In this document: positions 16,377 to 24,389 of the stretch, piece by piece
Position numbering within the stretch: the first letter of the stretch is position 1
Layout: each line of letters begins with the position of its first letter
Notes under the pieces: generated by a model
What the model saw: only the letters and a program-made list of their open reading frames with translations
Told to the model about the DNA's origin: nothing
Database searches by the model: none
Assembly: GCA_031262465.1 (NCBI GenBank)
Contig: JAISHQ010000094.1
Coordinates: 1-49,298 of the forward strand
From: Rikenellaceae bacterium
GTDB taxonomy: Bacteria > Bacteroidota > Bacteroidia > Bacteroidales > Rikenellaceae
DNA: 49,298 nucleotides
Reading direction: 5' to 3'
Translations under genes and position numbers: made by a program

Positions 16377-16543
16377 AGAGTTTGTTTGGATTTTTCTACC
16401 GAAGCTATTTTTTAGCTATTTTTAGGCTCATTTTTCCTCGAAAACAAGGCGCATAGTGGTTCTACGTAACGAGTTTTCGAGGGAAAATGGGACAAAAAGA
16501 GCAAAAAAGAGCGAGAGTGGGAAATTCCAAACAAGCTCTAAAA
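16377..16543 (-). repeat. family 3 long palindromic element, intact copy
   Basis: A ~165-bp imperfect inverted repeat with arms of roughly 70 bp. The best-paired inner part is CATTTTTCCTCGAAAAC (16429-16445) with GTTTTCGAGGGAAAATG (16473-16489), one mismatch; the ends are AGAGTTTGTTTGGA and TCCAAACAAGCTCT. The apex holds GGCGCATAGTGGTTCTACGT (16448-16467), which recurs at 43781-43800. The right arm overlaps the TAG stop of the DUF3127 gene. Confidence 0.8.
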
Positions 16544-16912
16544 TGGCAGGTCGTCCGTTTCATCCGCGCTCGACGACTCGAAACTGCCCATTCCCACCGG
16601 CGGAAGATCGACCGGCGGCACCCCGGCATCGGCGGGCACCGGGGGTTGTTGTTGCTGGATGCGCCACACGCGCACTTCGGTAAACCACCGCCCGTTGTAT
16701 TCGCGCGATTCAAGGTTGACCGAGGCAGTTACCTTGTCGCCCTCGCGCAGTTTGGCCGCATCCATCACCCGGTCGCCCCAAAAGCTGAGGCACACCTTGC
16801 GGTTGTAATCGCCCGGCTGTTCGAGCACAACTTCCTGTTTCTGCCATTCGCCCCGCGCGCTCTGGCCTTTGACCACCGGCAACACCCGGTGAATGGTTCC
16901 TTCGATTTCCAT
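16538..16912 (-). CDS. DUF3127 protein with SSB-like acidic C-terminal tip
   Basis: A 124-aa protein. Residues about 1-85 form the DUF3127 region (GTIHRVLPVVKGQSA, EWQKQEVVLEQPG, SFWGDRVMDAAKLREGDKVTASVNLESREYNGR), whose pattern suggests an OB fold. A Gln/Pro-rich linker follows, then the end SSSADETDDLPF. The tail closely resembles the DDDIPF tip that single-strand DNA-binding proteins use to recruit repair enzymes, so a nucleic-acid role is a reasonable inference. The function is not established to my knowledge. It follows the cyclophilin gene by 7 bp. Confidence 0.8.
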   Translation of the reverse strand: MEIEGTIHRVLPVVKGQSARGEWQKQEVVLEQPGDYNRKVCLSFWGDRVMDAAKLREGDKVTASVNLESREYNGRWFTEVRVWRIQQQQPPVPADAGVPPVDLPPVGMGSFESSSADETDDLPF

Positions 16913-16919
16913 GGTGTAT

Positions 16920-17357
16920 TTATGCTTCGTTGATTACAATTTTTTCGATCACATCGCCGGGCCGAATGTCGTCGATCACATCGAGACCCTCGACCACCTT
17001 GCCGAAGACGGTATGCACCCCGTCCAAGTGCTGGGTGTTGCGCCGGTTGTGGCAGATAAAGAACTGAGAGTCACCCGTATCCTTGCCCGCGTGAGCCATC
17101 GAGAGCACCCCCCGGTCGTGGTATTGGTTGCCGCCCGAAGTTTCACATTTAATAGCGTAACCCGGCCCGCCGGTGCCGTTGCCCCTCGGGCATCCGCCCT
17201 GAATCACAAATTCGGGAATGACGCGGTGAAAGGTCAGTCCGTCGTAAAAGCCCGATTGAGCCAATTTGACGAAGTTGGCCACCGTCCCCGGAGCGTCCTG
17301 CTCAAAGAACTCGACCTTCATGACCCCCTTTTCGGTATGTATTTCAGCTGTTTTCAT
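16920..17357 (-). CDS. ppiB: peptidyl-prolyl cis-trans isomerase, cyclophilin type
   Basis: Cytoplasmic cyclophilin (no signal peptide), 145 aa. The active-site segment [13 protein letters not shown] contains the catalytic Arg and Phe/Gln neighbours. [15 protein letters not shown] matches the family's MANAGPNTNGSQFFI, with GKD replacing GPN and one residue fewer. [11 protein letters not shown] has His where cyclophilin A has the cyclosporin-contacting Trp, as in many bacterial members. It is the first gene of a probable two-gene message with the DUF3127 gene. Confidence 0.94.
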   Translation of the reverse strand: MKTAEIHTEKGVMKVEFFEQDAPGTVANFVKLAQSGFYDGLTFHRVIPEFVIQGGCPRGNGTGGPGYAIKCETSGGNQYHDRGVLSMAHAGKDTGDSQFFICHNRRNTQHLDGVHTVFGKVVEGLDVIDDIRPGDVIEKIVINEA

Positions 17358-17380
17358 TTACTTCTTGTTTTTATGAGGTA

Positions 17381-17388
17381 CAAATTTA
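17381..17388 (-). promoter_or_regulatory. candidate -7 box for ppiB
   Basis: TAAATTTG on the minus strand, 23 bp upstream of the ppiB ATG, fits TAnnTTTG. No clear TTTG at -33. Confidence 0.4.
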
Positions 17389-17391
17389 ATA

Positions 17392-17428
17392 AAAAAGCGG
17401 GGATAAACAGCTGTTACCCCCGCTTTTT
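17392..17428 (-). terminator. terminator of the metal-efflux operon
   Basis: AAAAAGCGGGG pairs with CCCCGCTTTTT around a 15-nt loop, giving T runs on both strands. It lies 9 bp after the stop of the outer-membrane factor gene. Confidence 0.9.
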
Positions 17429-17437
17429 ATTCAAATT

Positions 17438-18628
17438 TTACAGCCTGAATCGGGTCAAATCGGCCAGTGCGCGGTACAGTTGCCACTCTAACTGAAGGTA
17501 TTCCAACTCCATTTCGGTGTAAAAATCGAGGTTGGCATAGTACTCCAACACCGAAATTTGCCGTTGCTCCAGGCTGGTGGTTAGCAGTTGTTTGCCCTGT
17601 CGAACCTCGTTCAGGTTGTCGAACAGCGCGAGGCTTTCGTTGAGCCGCCGGACGGTTCCGGCCTGTTCACGGAGGGTTGCCTCGGTGTCGGTCTGCACGG
17701 TGCGCTGGCGGTATTGCGCGGCCAACTGTTGACTGCGGGCGGCCTTGACCTTGCCGGAACCGCCCCAGAGCGGGATCGACACCCCGGCACTGATCCCCAA
17801 AAAACTGTCGGTCGGGGAGATGCGTTCTCCGGCCACCCCGATACTGAACGAGGGCAGGGTCGCGCTCCGGGCCAGAGCAATCTCCCGCTCGCTCTTGCGG
17901 CTGGCCAACTCCGCGCTCTGTCGCGCCGGGTCGGCCTGCGTAGCTTGGTCGATCAATGCGTTCAGGTCTTCGAGGGGGTTCTCCGCATAGTCGAACCCCG
18001 AGGGGTCGAAATCGCTGAAGCCCGCCAACAGAGTGAGTTGCTGTTTTAGGTTTTCCATCGTCCGCAGGCCGTCCGCTTGCTCCTGACGGATGCGCGCAAG
18101 GCCGATTCGGGCGTTGGTCTGGTCGAGGGCAGTCGCTTCGCCCAAAGCCAACCGGCTCAGGGTCAGCTCCAATACGCTTTCGGCACGGGCCTGCTGTTCG
18201 TCCAACAGGTTTTGGCGTTTTCGGGCGTAAATCAGCTCGTAACAGAGCTGTTTGGCGCGGAGCAACACCGCCTGCCGCTCCTGCCGGAAATCGACCTCGG
18301 CCTGCTCCCGTTCAAGGCGGTTGACCTGCCTCCGGGCGGTGTAAGCTCCCGGCCAGTCGAACGACTGGATCGCGCTGTACGAGCGGCGTATGGCCTCGGT
18401 TTGTTCTATGCCCGGCATATAGCCGTATTCGATCTCGGGGTTCTCCGGGTGGTTGTTGGCGCGAGTTTCGGCCACGCGGGCATCGGCCTCGGCGCGCCGG
18501 GCCTCCACATAGACGCTCTCCTTGGCCACCCGTTGCAGAAACCCTTCGAGCGTGGTCTGTGCCCCGAGTTGCCCGGCGGTGGTTGACCCCCATAGGACAA
18601 GGAGTAGGAAGAATATTTTTCTATTCAT
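17438..18628 (-). CDS. TolC-family outer-membrane factor of RND metal efflux system
   Basis: A 396-aa outer-membrane efflux channel of the TolC/CusC type, with a signal peptide (MNRKIFFLLLVLWGSTTA...). Long heptad-like helices rich in Glu, Arg, Ala and Leu form two OEP repeats (about 25-210 and 215-390). NPEIEYGYMPGIEQ and GVSIPLWGGSGKVKAA are typical of the repeat boundaries. No lipobox Cys is present. The start overlaps the stop of the RND pump gene by 8 bp. It is the last gene of the four-gene efflux operon. Confidence 0.9.
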   Translation of the reverse strand: MNRKIFFLLLVLWGSTTAGQLGAQTTLEGFLQRVAKESVYVEARRAEADARVAETRANNHPENPEIEYGYMPGIEQTEAIRRSYSAIQSFDWPGAYTARRQVNRLEREQAEVDFRQERQAVLLRAKQLCYELIYARKRQNLLDEQQARAESVLELTLSRLALGEATALDQTNARIGLARIRQEQADGLRTMENLKQQLTLLAGFSDFDPSGFDYAENPLEDLNALIDQATQADPARQSAELASRKSEREIALARSATLPSFSIGVAGERISPTDSFLGISAGVSIPLWGGSGKVKAARSQQLAAQYRQRTVQTDTEATLREQAGTVRRLNESLALFDNLNEVRQGKQLLTTSLEQRQISVLEYYANLDFYTEMELEYLQLEWQLYRALADLTRFRL

Positions 18629-21600
18629 CTTGTTTGCATTTTTTTGCTTCAGAAGATTTCATGCGCAGGTATATCACCGGAATCACATAGACGGTCAACA
18701 GCGTGGAACTCAGCAAGCCACCCAAAATAACGATGGCCATCGGGCTTTGAATCTCGTTACCGGCCTTAGTACTTTGCAGCGCCATGGGCAACAGGGCGAG
18801 GGAAGAGGTGAGCGCCGTCATCAGGATCGGAGCTAAGCGGTCGGCCGAGCCGTGGCGCACGGCCTCGTCGATCGGTCGGCCTTGCCCGATCAGCCGTTGA
18901 TAACGGGAGACAAGCAGGATGCCGTTGCGGGTGGCGATGCCCAACAGGGTGATAAACCCGATGATCGACGGGATGCTCATCACTCCGGACGAAGCCCACA
19001 CGGCGACAATGCCCCCGATCAGCGCAAAGGGCAAACTCAGCATGACCAAAACGGCCAGCCGTACCTGTTTAAACTCCTGATAGAGCAACAGAAAGATCAC
19101 CAAAATAGCCAACAGGGAGGTGGTCATCAGCGTTCGCGAGGCACTCTTTTCGCTCTCGAACGAGCCGCCGTACTCGATGCGGTACCCCTCGGGCAGGGCG
19201 ATGTGCTCATCGACGGTACGGGCAATATCGTCGACCACACTGCCCACGTCGCGCCCGGCCACGTTGACAGAGACGACCAATTTGCGCCGGGCGTTCTCGC
19301 GTGAGACGCTGTTAGGCCCGGCGGTGGAGACCACTTCGGCCAACCGGCTCAACGGCACGGGTTGTCCGTCGAACCCATCGACATAGAGGTCGCGAATCCC
19401 TTGCATCGACCCCCGATCTCGGTCGGCCAGTCGCATGATCAGGTCGAATTGCGCCCCGCCGTCGAAGATTTCGCCCACCGGTTGCCCGGCCAGACCGTAA
19501 CGGATCGCCCGGTTGAACCCCGGCAGGGTCACCCCATACTGCGCCATCATCGGGCGGTTGGGGACGATCTGCAACTGCGGGGTTTCGATCTGTTGCTCGA
19601 CATTCAGGTCGCCGATCCCCGCGACGCTCTCCGAGACTTCGGCCTTGATTTGCTGGCCGATGGCATAGAGCGTCGGCAGGTCGTCGCCGAAAATTTTGAT
19701 GGCGATGTTGGCACCCGTGCCTGAGAGCATGGCGTCGATCCGGTGGCTCACGGGCTGGCTGATCTCGGTCACGATGCCGGGAATTTCGGCCATTTTTTGT
19801 CGCACCTCGGCGATCATCTCCTCTTTCGAGCGTTTGTCGAGGGTGTACGGCACGTCGATCTCCGAAACCTGTGTGCCGAGCGAATGTTCGGCCAACTCGG
19901 CGCGCCCGGTGCGGCGGGAGGTCACGGCGATTTCCGGCACAGTGAGCAGGGCCTCTTCGACCTGTTGGCCGATCCGGTTCGACTCTTCGAGCGAAATGCC
20001 GGGCGTGGCCATCGCCATCACCGTGATTTGCCCCTCGTTAAACGGCGGCAAAAACCCGCTCCCGAAGGTGGTAAAGAGCAGGATCGAGAGCAGAAAAGCC
20101 CCGCCGGTCACGGCCAATGTCTTCTTTTGGTGGCGCAACACCCACTCCAAACTGCGCTGGTAATAGGGTTTCAGCCAGACCGACAGCCCTTTGTGCCCGG
20201 AATCCCCGGCCAGTTGTTTGGGCGAGGTCAACAACAGGCGACACATCACAGGGGTCAGGGTCATGGCCACGATGAGCGAGGAGAACAAGGCCACGATGTA
20301 GGCGATGCCCAGCGGTTTGAGCATTCGTCCCTCCATGCCGCTCAGGAAAAAGAGGGGCATAAAGGCCACGATCACGATCAGGGTCGCGTTCAGGATCGAG
20401 GCACGAATCTCGATTGAGGCATCGAAAACCACGTTGAAAATCGGCCTGCGCTCGGATTTGGGTCGGGCGGCGTTCTCTTTTAGGCGTTTATAGACATTTT
20501 CAACGTCGATAATGGCATCGTCGACCAGCGACCCGATGGCAATCGCCATGCCGCCGAGGGTCATCGTGTTGATCGAACCGCCCAACAGCTTCAGCAGGAT
20601 GATCGTCATGAGCAGAGAGACGGGAATGGCCGTCAGCGAGATGATCGTCGTGCGGAAATTCCACAGGAAGAAAAAGAGGATAATCACCACAAAGACAGAG
20701 CCTTCCAATAGGGCATTGCCCACATTGCCGACCGCCCGTTCGATAAATTCGCCCTGATTGAAAATATCTGTATGAATCTGAACATCCGGGGGCAGGGTGG
20801 GGGCGATCTGTGCCAGCGAGGCTTCGATGCGGCGGGTGAGCTCCAGCGTGTTGATTCCCGGCTGTTTGGTGATCGTGACAATAACCGCCGGAGTGCCCCG
20901 ATAGGCCCCGTCGCCGATCTTCGGAGCGGAACCCACTTGCAAATCGGCCACCTGCGACAGGCTCACCGAACGGTCGGCGGTGCGCGAGACCAACAGCGCG
21001 CCGATCTCGCTGAGCGTCTGCGCCCGTCCCATGCCGCGCACCACATATTCGTTGCCGAACTCGTTGAGCACACCGCCCGAGGCGTTTACGTTGGCGCCCT
21101 CCACCGCGTCGATCACCTCGGTGAGCGTCACGCCGTAATAGTTCATCCGGTCGGGACGGGGCATGATCTGATACTCCTTCTCCTCGCCGCCGAGGTAGGT
21201 AACCTGTGCCACACCGCCCAGCGAGAGGAGTTGGGGCCGGATTGTCCAAGCGACCAACGTGCGCAAGGCTCGGGCATCGGTCAGGCTGTCGGCTGTCAGG
21301 CCAAAGGTGTAAATCTCGCCCAAGAGCGAGGATTGAGGAGCGAGCACCGGCATCTCGACCCCTTGGGGCATCTGCTCGGTGACGCTCATGAGCTTTTCGG
21401 AGACGATCTGCCGCGCCTTGAGCTGATCGACCCCCCAATCAAATTCGACCCAGACGGTCGACAGGCCGACCTGCGACGAGGAGCGCACGCGGCGTACACC
21501 GGCGGCCCCGTTGACCACCGTCTCGATGGGGAAGGTGATGCTCCGTTCGACCTCTTCGGGGGCCATGCCGTTGGCCTCGGTCATCACCACCACGGTCGGC

Positions 21601-21731
21601 GCGGTCAGGTCGGGAAATACGTCGATTTCCAACTCGCGCCCCACGAACCAGCCCGCAATGACTAACACCACCGTCAGGGTGATGACCACCGGCATATTGC
21701 GCAGAGAATAATGGACTATTTTGCTTAACAT
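18621..21731 (-). CDS. heavy-metal efflux RND transporter, CusA/CzcA family
   Basis: A 1036-aa inner-membrane proton/metal antiporter, full length for HME-RND pumps. It has the standard order: TM1 near the N-terminus (MPVVITLTVVLVIAGWFVG), porter domain, TM2-6 with GSLVDDAIIDVENVYKRL (the charged motif in TM4 of the heavy-metal subgroup), a second porter domain, and TM8-12. Met residues suited to a Cu/Ag path occur in the porter region, but I cannot fix the metal. The gene lies between the adaptor and outer-membrane factor genes. A family 1 repeat separates it from the adaptor gene, which may affect their relative expression. Confidence 0.95.
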   Translation of the reverse strand: MLSKIVHYSLRNMPVVITLTVVLVIAGWFVGRELEIDVFPDLTAPTVVVMTEANGMAPEEVERSITFPIETVVNGAAGVRRVRSSSQVGLSTVWVEFDWGVDQLKARQIVSEKLMSVTEQMPQGVEMPVLAPQSSLLGEIYTFGLTADSLTDARALRTLVAWTIRPQLLSLGGVAQVTYLGGEEKEYQIMPRPDRMNYYGVTLTEVIDAVEGANVNASGGVLNEFGNEYVVRGMGRAQTLSEIGALLVSRTADRSVSLSQVADLQVGSAPKIGDGAYRGTPAVIVTITKQPGINTLELTRRIEASLAQIAPTLPPDVQIHTDIFNQGEFIERAVGNVGNALLEGSVFVVIILFFFLWNFRTTIISLTAIPVSLLMTIILLKLLGGSINTMTLGGMAIAIGSLVDDAIIDVENVYKRLKENAARPKSERRPIFNVVFDASIEIRASILNATLIVIVAFMPLFFLSGMEGRMLKPLGIAYIVALFSSLIVAMTLTPVMCRLLLTSPKQLAGDSGHKGLSVWLKPYYQRSLEWVLRHQKKTLAVTGGAFLLSILLFTTFGSGFLPPFNEGQITVMAMATPGISLEESNRIGQQVEEALLTVPEIAVTSRRTGRAELAEHSLGTQVSEIDVPYTLDKRSKEEMIAEVRQKMAEIPGIVTEISQPVSHRIDAMLSGTGANIAIKIFGDDLPTLYAIGQQIKAEVSESVAGIGDLNVEQQIETPQLQIVPNRPMMAQYGVTLPGFNRAIRYGLAGQPVGEIFDGGAQFDLIMRLADRDRGSMQGIRDLYVDGFDGQPVPLSRLAEVVSTAGPNSVSRENARRKLVVSVNVAGRDVGSVVDDIARTVDEHIALPEGYRIEYGGSFESEKSASRTLMTTSLLAILVIFLLLYQEFKQVRLAVLVMLSLPFALIGGIVAVWASSGVMSIPSIIGFITLLGIATRNGILLVSRYQRLIGQGRPIDEAVRHGSADRLAPILMTALTSSLALLPMALQSTKAGNEIQSPMAIVILGGLLSSTLLTVYVIPVIYLRMKSSEAKKCKQDE

Positions 21732-21752
21732 AACACATCTTTTTTAAACAAT

Positions 21753-21872
21753 GGAGTTTCTTACAGTTCAAAAGACAAGGCTTGCGACCGAGGCAAAAGC
21801 GCAGTGTACTAAAGGTACATGAGCATTTTGGCGAGGGAGTGTAACGCAGTATTTTGGGCTGTAAGAAGCTCC
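21753..21872 (-). repeat. family 1 stop-codon-linked palindromic element, copy 4 (inside efflux operon)
   Basis: Complete copy on the minus strand, beginning 2 bp after the adaptor stop and ending 21 bp before the RND pump start. Arms on the minus strand: GGAGCTTCTTACAGC at the left, CTGTAAGAAACTCC at the right. The core is more diverged (GCTCATGTACCTTTAGTACACTG) but clearly homologous. Confidence 0.9.
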
Positions 21873-21874
21873 AT

Positions 21875-23089
21875 TTAGTGTGAGTGTCCGGCATGTGCCG
21901 CCTCCGCCCCCAACTCTCCCAACCGCTCCACCAATTTCAGGCGGGTTGCTCCGGTGACAACCACCCGGTCGCCGGGGCGGATGCCCGAACGGATTTCGGT
22001 GAATAGGCCGTCACTGCCGCCGAGGCTTACATCCTGCCGCCGATAGCCGTGTTGGTCGAAGAGGTAGACGAAATAGTGGCCAAAATCCTCCACAATGGCC
22101 TCTTTGGGCAGAACAAGGCTTTCGCGCGAGCCGCTCAAAATATAGATTTCGGCATAAACCCCGGCCGGATAATCGGCACTGTACGGGAGGGAAAAATAAA
22201 TCGGAATCAGCCGCGAGCCGCTCTCCACGCTCTGCCCGACCGAGATCAGCCGACCGCCCAAATCCACCACCGAGCGGAACGGCTCGGAGGCCGAGGTGCG
22301 GAAATTGGCCGAGACAACTTGCGACAGGTCAGCCCGATACTCCGGCGAAACTTCCGCCCGCAGGAGCACCTCCCGGTTTTTCGACACGGTAAACAGCGGC
22401 TCGCCGATCGCCACAAACTGCCCTTCGGAGACCAGCATTTCGGTGATCGTTCCGGCCACCGGCGAGGCAACGCGGAGGCCGTCCTCCTCCATTCCGGCGC
22501 GCAGGTTCTCGTACCTCAGTTCGGCTGTGCGGAAGGCCGCCTCGCTCTCTTGCAGGTCGGTGATCGGGATCAGCCGTTCGTCGTAGAGCTTTTGGTTGCG
22601 CTGGTAAAGGGATTGGGCTTGATTATAAGCGATTTCGGCTTGCATGACGGCCTCCCGGTAATTGTCGCGGGTGATCCCCTCGGAGGAGAGCGCCATCACC
22701 TTTTCGTCGAGGCCGACCGGTGTGCCGGGAAGCATCCGTTTGGCACCGAAGAGTACGAACCCCTCGCTTTTGGCCGTCACCGTCACCCGGTCGCCCTGCA
22801 TGGGCACGATTTCGCCGATCGCGGGGATCGCCTTCGAGAAAGGCCTCGTGGTCGCCGGGGCGGTCGTGATCCCCGCCGCCGCCATCGCCTCGGGGGAGAG
22901 TTCGATCAGGCCCTCGTGACTGTGATCGTGATCTTCAGAGGCGTGGTCATGCCCCTCGTGGGAGAGGTCGTGAACCTCTTCGCCGTGATCGGCAATGTCC
23001 TGTTCCGAACGGTTTTCTTGCGAGCGATTGCCCCCGCACGAAACAAAGCCTGCATAGAGCAGACAAAGTAATAATAGCTTGATTTTCAT
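21875..23089 (-). CDS. RND efflux periplasmic adaptor lipoprotein with His-rich N-terminus
   Basis: A 404-aa membrane-fusion protein of the CusB/CzcB type. The lipobox is GFVSCGG (Cys about 19). Residues about 35-60 are a metal-binding stretch with repeated HDH/HEGHDH units, and the C-terminus ends HAGHSH. Between them: barrel-sandwich hybrid (RVTVTAKSEGFVLFG ... RVASPVAGTITEML), a helical hairpin (REAVMQAEIAYNQAQSLYQR), beta-barrel, and a membrane-proximal domain with IRPGDRVVVTGA. His-rich ends suggest periplasmic Zn, Co, Ni or Cu capture and hand-off to the pump. Confidence 0.92.
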   Translation of the reverse strand: MKIKLLLLCLLYAGFVSCGGNRSQENRSEQDIADHGEEVHDLSHEGHDHASEDHDHSHEGLIELSPEAMAAAGITTAPATTRPFSKAIPAIGEIVPMQGDRVTVTAKSEGFVLFGAKRMLPGTPVGLDEKVMALSSEGITRDNYREAVMQAEIAYNQAQSLYQRNQKLYDERLIPITDLQESEAAFRTAELRYENLRAGMEEDGLRVASPVAGTITEMLVSEGQFVAIGEPLFTVSKNREVLLRAEVSPEYRADLSQVVSANFRTSASEPFRSVVDLGGRLISVGQSVESGSRLIPIYFSLPYSADYPAGVYAEIYILSGSRESLVLPKEAIVEDFGHYFVYLFDQHGYRRQDVSLGGSDGLFTEIRSGIRPGDRVVVTGATRLKLVERLGELGAEAAHAGHSH

Positions 23090-23104
23090 GAATTTTGCGC
23101 TTAA

Positions 23105-23146
23105 TCAAATGGATAAATTGAACCGCCCATGATGGACGGCATTTGA
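23105..23146 (-). other. stem-loop between His/Cys-rich gene and adaptor gene
   Basis: TCAAAT and ATTTGA close a structure with an imperfect inner stem (CCGCCCAT / ATGGACGG). It lies in the operon leader just upstream of the adaptor start. Role unknown. Confidence 0.35.
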
Positions 23147-23150
23147 TGAA

Positions 23151-23170
23151 GGGAGCTTGTAGAAGTTCCC
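23151..23170 (-). repeat. family 1 element remnant, outer arms fused
   Basis: On the minus strand GGGAACTTCTACAAGCTCCC directly follows the stop of the His/Cys-rich gene. Its first 15 bases equal the complement of the right arm of copy 3. It looks like an element that has lost its core and kept a short hairpin. Confidence 0.55.
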
Positions 23171-23619
23171 TAAGCGCAGGGAGGGGCGCGTAAGCCGAAA
23201 TGGCTCGCAATCAGCAGGGAATGGAACCGGGGCGAGTAGGAGGGATAGTCGAATCGCGCCCCTTTGGCAGGCAGGCTCTCCGCCCACCGGTTTTCGGCCG
23301 ACAGGGCCAACAACAAGCCGAAGTGGCCGCCGTGGAAGAGGTGATCGCCGTCACAGTCGCAGGCAATCTCGTCGCGCCGCGAATCGTCAAACGGTGCGAC
23401 CAAATTGGTTTTTACCCCGCAACAACTGCCGTCGGCGGCGTGGTGAACCCCGTCGCAACACCCCGGTGAAGCGTCCGCTTGGTCGTCGGTTTGATCGTTG
23501 GCGAAGCAGACCTGAGCCTCCCGCCCGTGATGATGGTGGTGCGGCACAACGCTCCCGATCACCACCGAAACAGCAGCAAGAGCAACCAACAACGAAAAGG
23601 TAAACCGTTTGACCATCAT
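23170..23619 (-). CDS. small secreted His/Cys-rich protein (DUF6769-like), first gene of efflux operon
   Basis: A 149-aa protein with an N-terminal hydrophobic signal segment (FSLLVALAAVSVVIGSVV), then a five-His run (VPHHHHHG). Cys residues follow in QVCF, GCCDG, SCCG and CDCDGD, with scattered His (VHH, LFHGGH). This composition suggests periplasmic metal binding. Similar short VPHHHH-type proteins precede RND metal-efflux genes in other Bacteroidales (recalled, DUF6769-like). It is followed by the adaptor, pump and channel genes on the same strand. Two adjacent ATG codons are possible starts (23619 and 23616). No enzymatic motif is seen. Confidence 0.7.
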   Translation of the reverse strand: MMVKRFTFSLLVALAAVSVVIGSVVPHHHHHGREAQVCFANDQTDDQADASPGCCDGVHHAADGSCCGVKTNLVAPFDDSRRDEIACDCDGDHLFHGGHFGLLLALSAENRWAESLPAKGARFDYPSYSPRFHSLLIASHFGLRAPPCA

Positions 23620-23621
23620 CG

Positions 23622-23629
23622 CAAAGATA
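23622..23629 (-). promoter_or_regulatory. candidate -7 box for the efflux operon
   Basis: TATCTTTG on the minus strand sits only 2 bp upstream of the first ATG of the His/Cys-rich gene, so a message from it would be leaderless or nearly so. No TTTG at proper -33 spacing. Confidence 0.35.
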
Positions 23630-23717
23630 ATGAATTTTTTAACAAAAAAAGAGGCGATTCGTGCAATTTGGTTCGGAATTTGAAAGATTATGGCAAGTGA
23701 ATTTAAAAACCAAAGTT

Positions 23718-24335
23718 ATGATAAAGGCTTGTTTGTTTGATTTGTTCGGGACGGTGGTTTCGGACGCGAAATGCAGTAAGAATGCCCCGGAGCAGGCGAT
23801 GCCTGCCTCGCGGGACGAATCGCTTGACGCACTGAGTGATACGGGTGCAATTACCGGGCTGACACCGGGCGAGGTTCGCGATCGAGTGTACGAAAACACC
23901 AAAGCGTTCTTCGAATACGACGGCGCGCAGATGCCCGACATGATCCTGCCCGGAGCGTTGGATTTTGTCAAGGAGTTGCACCGCAATGGCATCCGGCTGG
24001 CTTCGACATCGACCCGTTGCCACCCAGATAAAGTACTGAGCAGTATTGGGTTGTACGGCTTATTTGATTACATTGTTGACCCGAAGGAGGTGGCCGGTCG
24101 GCCCGATCCGGAGGCTCTGTTGAAGGCGGCCAACCACTTGGGGGTTGCGGTCGAAGATTGCGTTGCTATTGAATCCACGCCCGAAGGCCTTCAGGCGGCC
24201 AAAGCCGCCGGGATCAGAAGCGTGGCCGTGGGCGATCTGTCGGTGTTGTACGATGCCAACATGGGGGTGACGAGCCTCAAGTCATTCACCTTGCTTCAGC
24301 TCAAAGACGGCATCGAGGGCAGAAAGTCCTGTTAG
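23718..24335 (+). CDS. HAD-superfamily hydrolase with atypical motifs
   Basis: A 205-aa HAD-fold protein starting MIKACLFDLFGTVV. Asp8 is the expected nucleophile; the residue two positions on is Phe10 instead of Asp, as in haloacid-dehalogenase and phosphonatase branches rather than ordinary phosphatases. A helical cap follows (about 15-85). Motif II is LASTSTR. The motif III Lys is replaced by Arg in VAGRPDPEALL, and the usual Asp pair is replaced by Ser/Thr in AIESTPEGLQAAKAAGI. Mg2+-dependent phosphatase activity is therefore doubtful; the substrate is unknown. A bidirectional terminator separates it from the convergent thioredoxin gene. Confidence 0.8.
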   Translation: MIKACLFDLFGTVVSDAKCSKNAPEQAMPASRDESLDALSDTGAITGLTPGEVRDRVYENTKAFFEYDGAQMPDMILPGALDFVKELHRNGIRLASTSTRCHPDKVLSSIGLYGLFDYIVDPKEVAGRPDPEALLKAANHLGVAVEDCVAIESTPEGLQAAKAAGIRSVAVGDLSVLYDANMGVTSLKSFTLLQLKDGIEGRKSC

Positions 24336-24350
24336 TCAGAATGGTAAAAG

Positions 24351-24389
24351 AAAGAGAGAGGTTGCGCGCGCATAGCCTCTCTCTTTTTT
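24351..24389. terminator. bidirectional terminator between HAD and thioredoxin genes
   Basis: AAAGAGAGAGG pairs with CCTCTCTCTTT around a 14-nt loop; T run on the + strand and TTTCTTTT on the minus. The stem touches the thioredoxin stop codon. Confidence 0.88.

Noticed and set aside
18621-23089. Assigning the efflux system to copper (cusCBA)
   Set aside because: His-rich adaptor ends fit several metals and no metal-specific regulator is nearby, so no metal-specific names were given.
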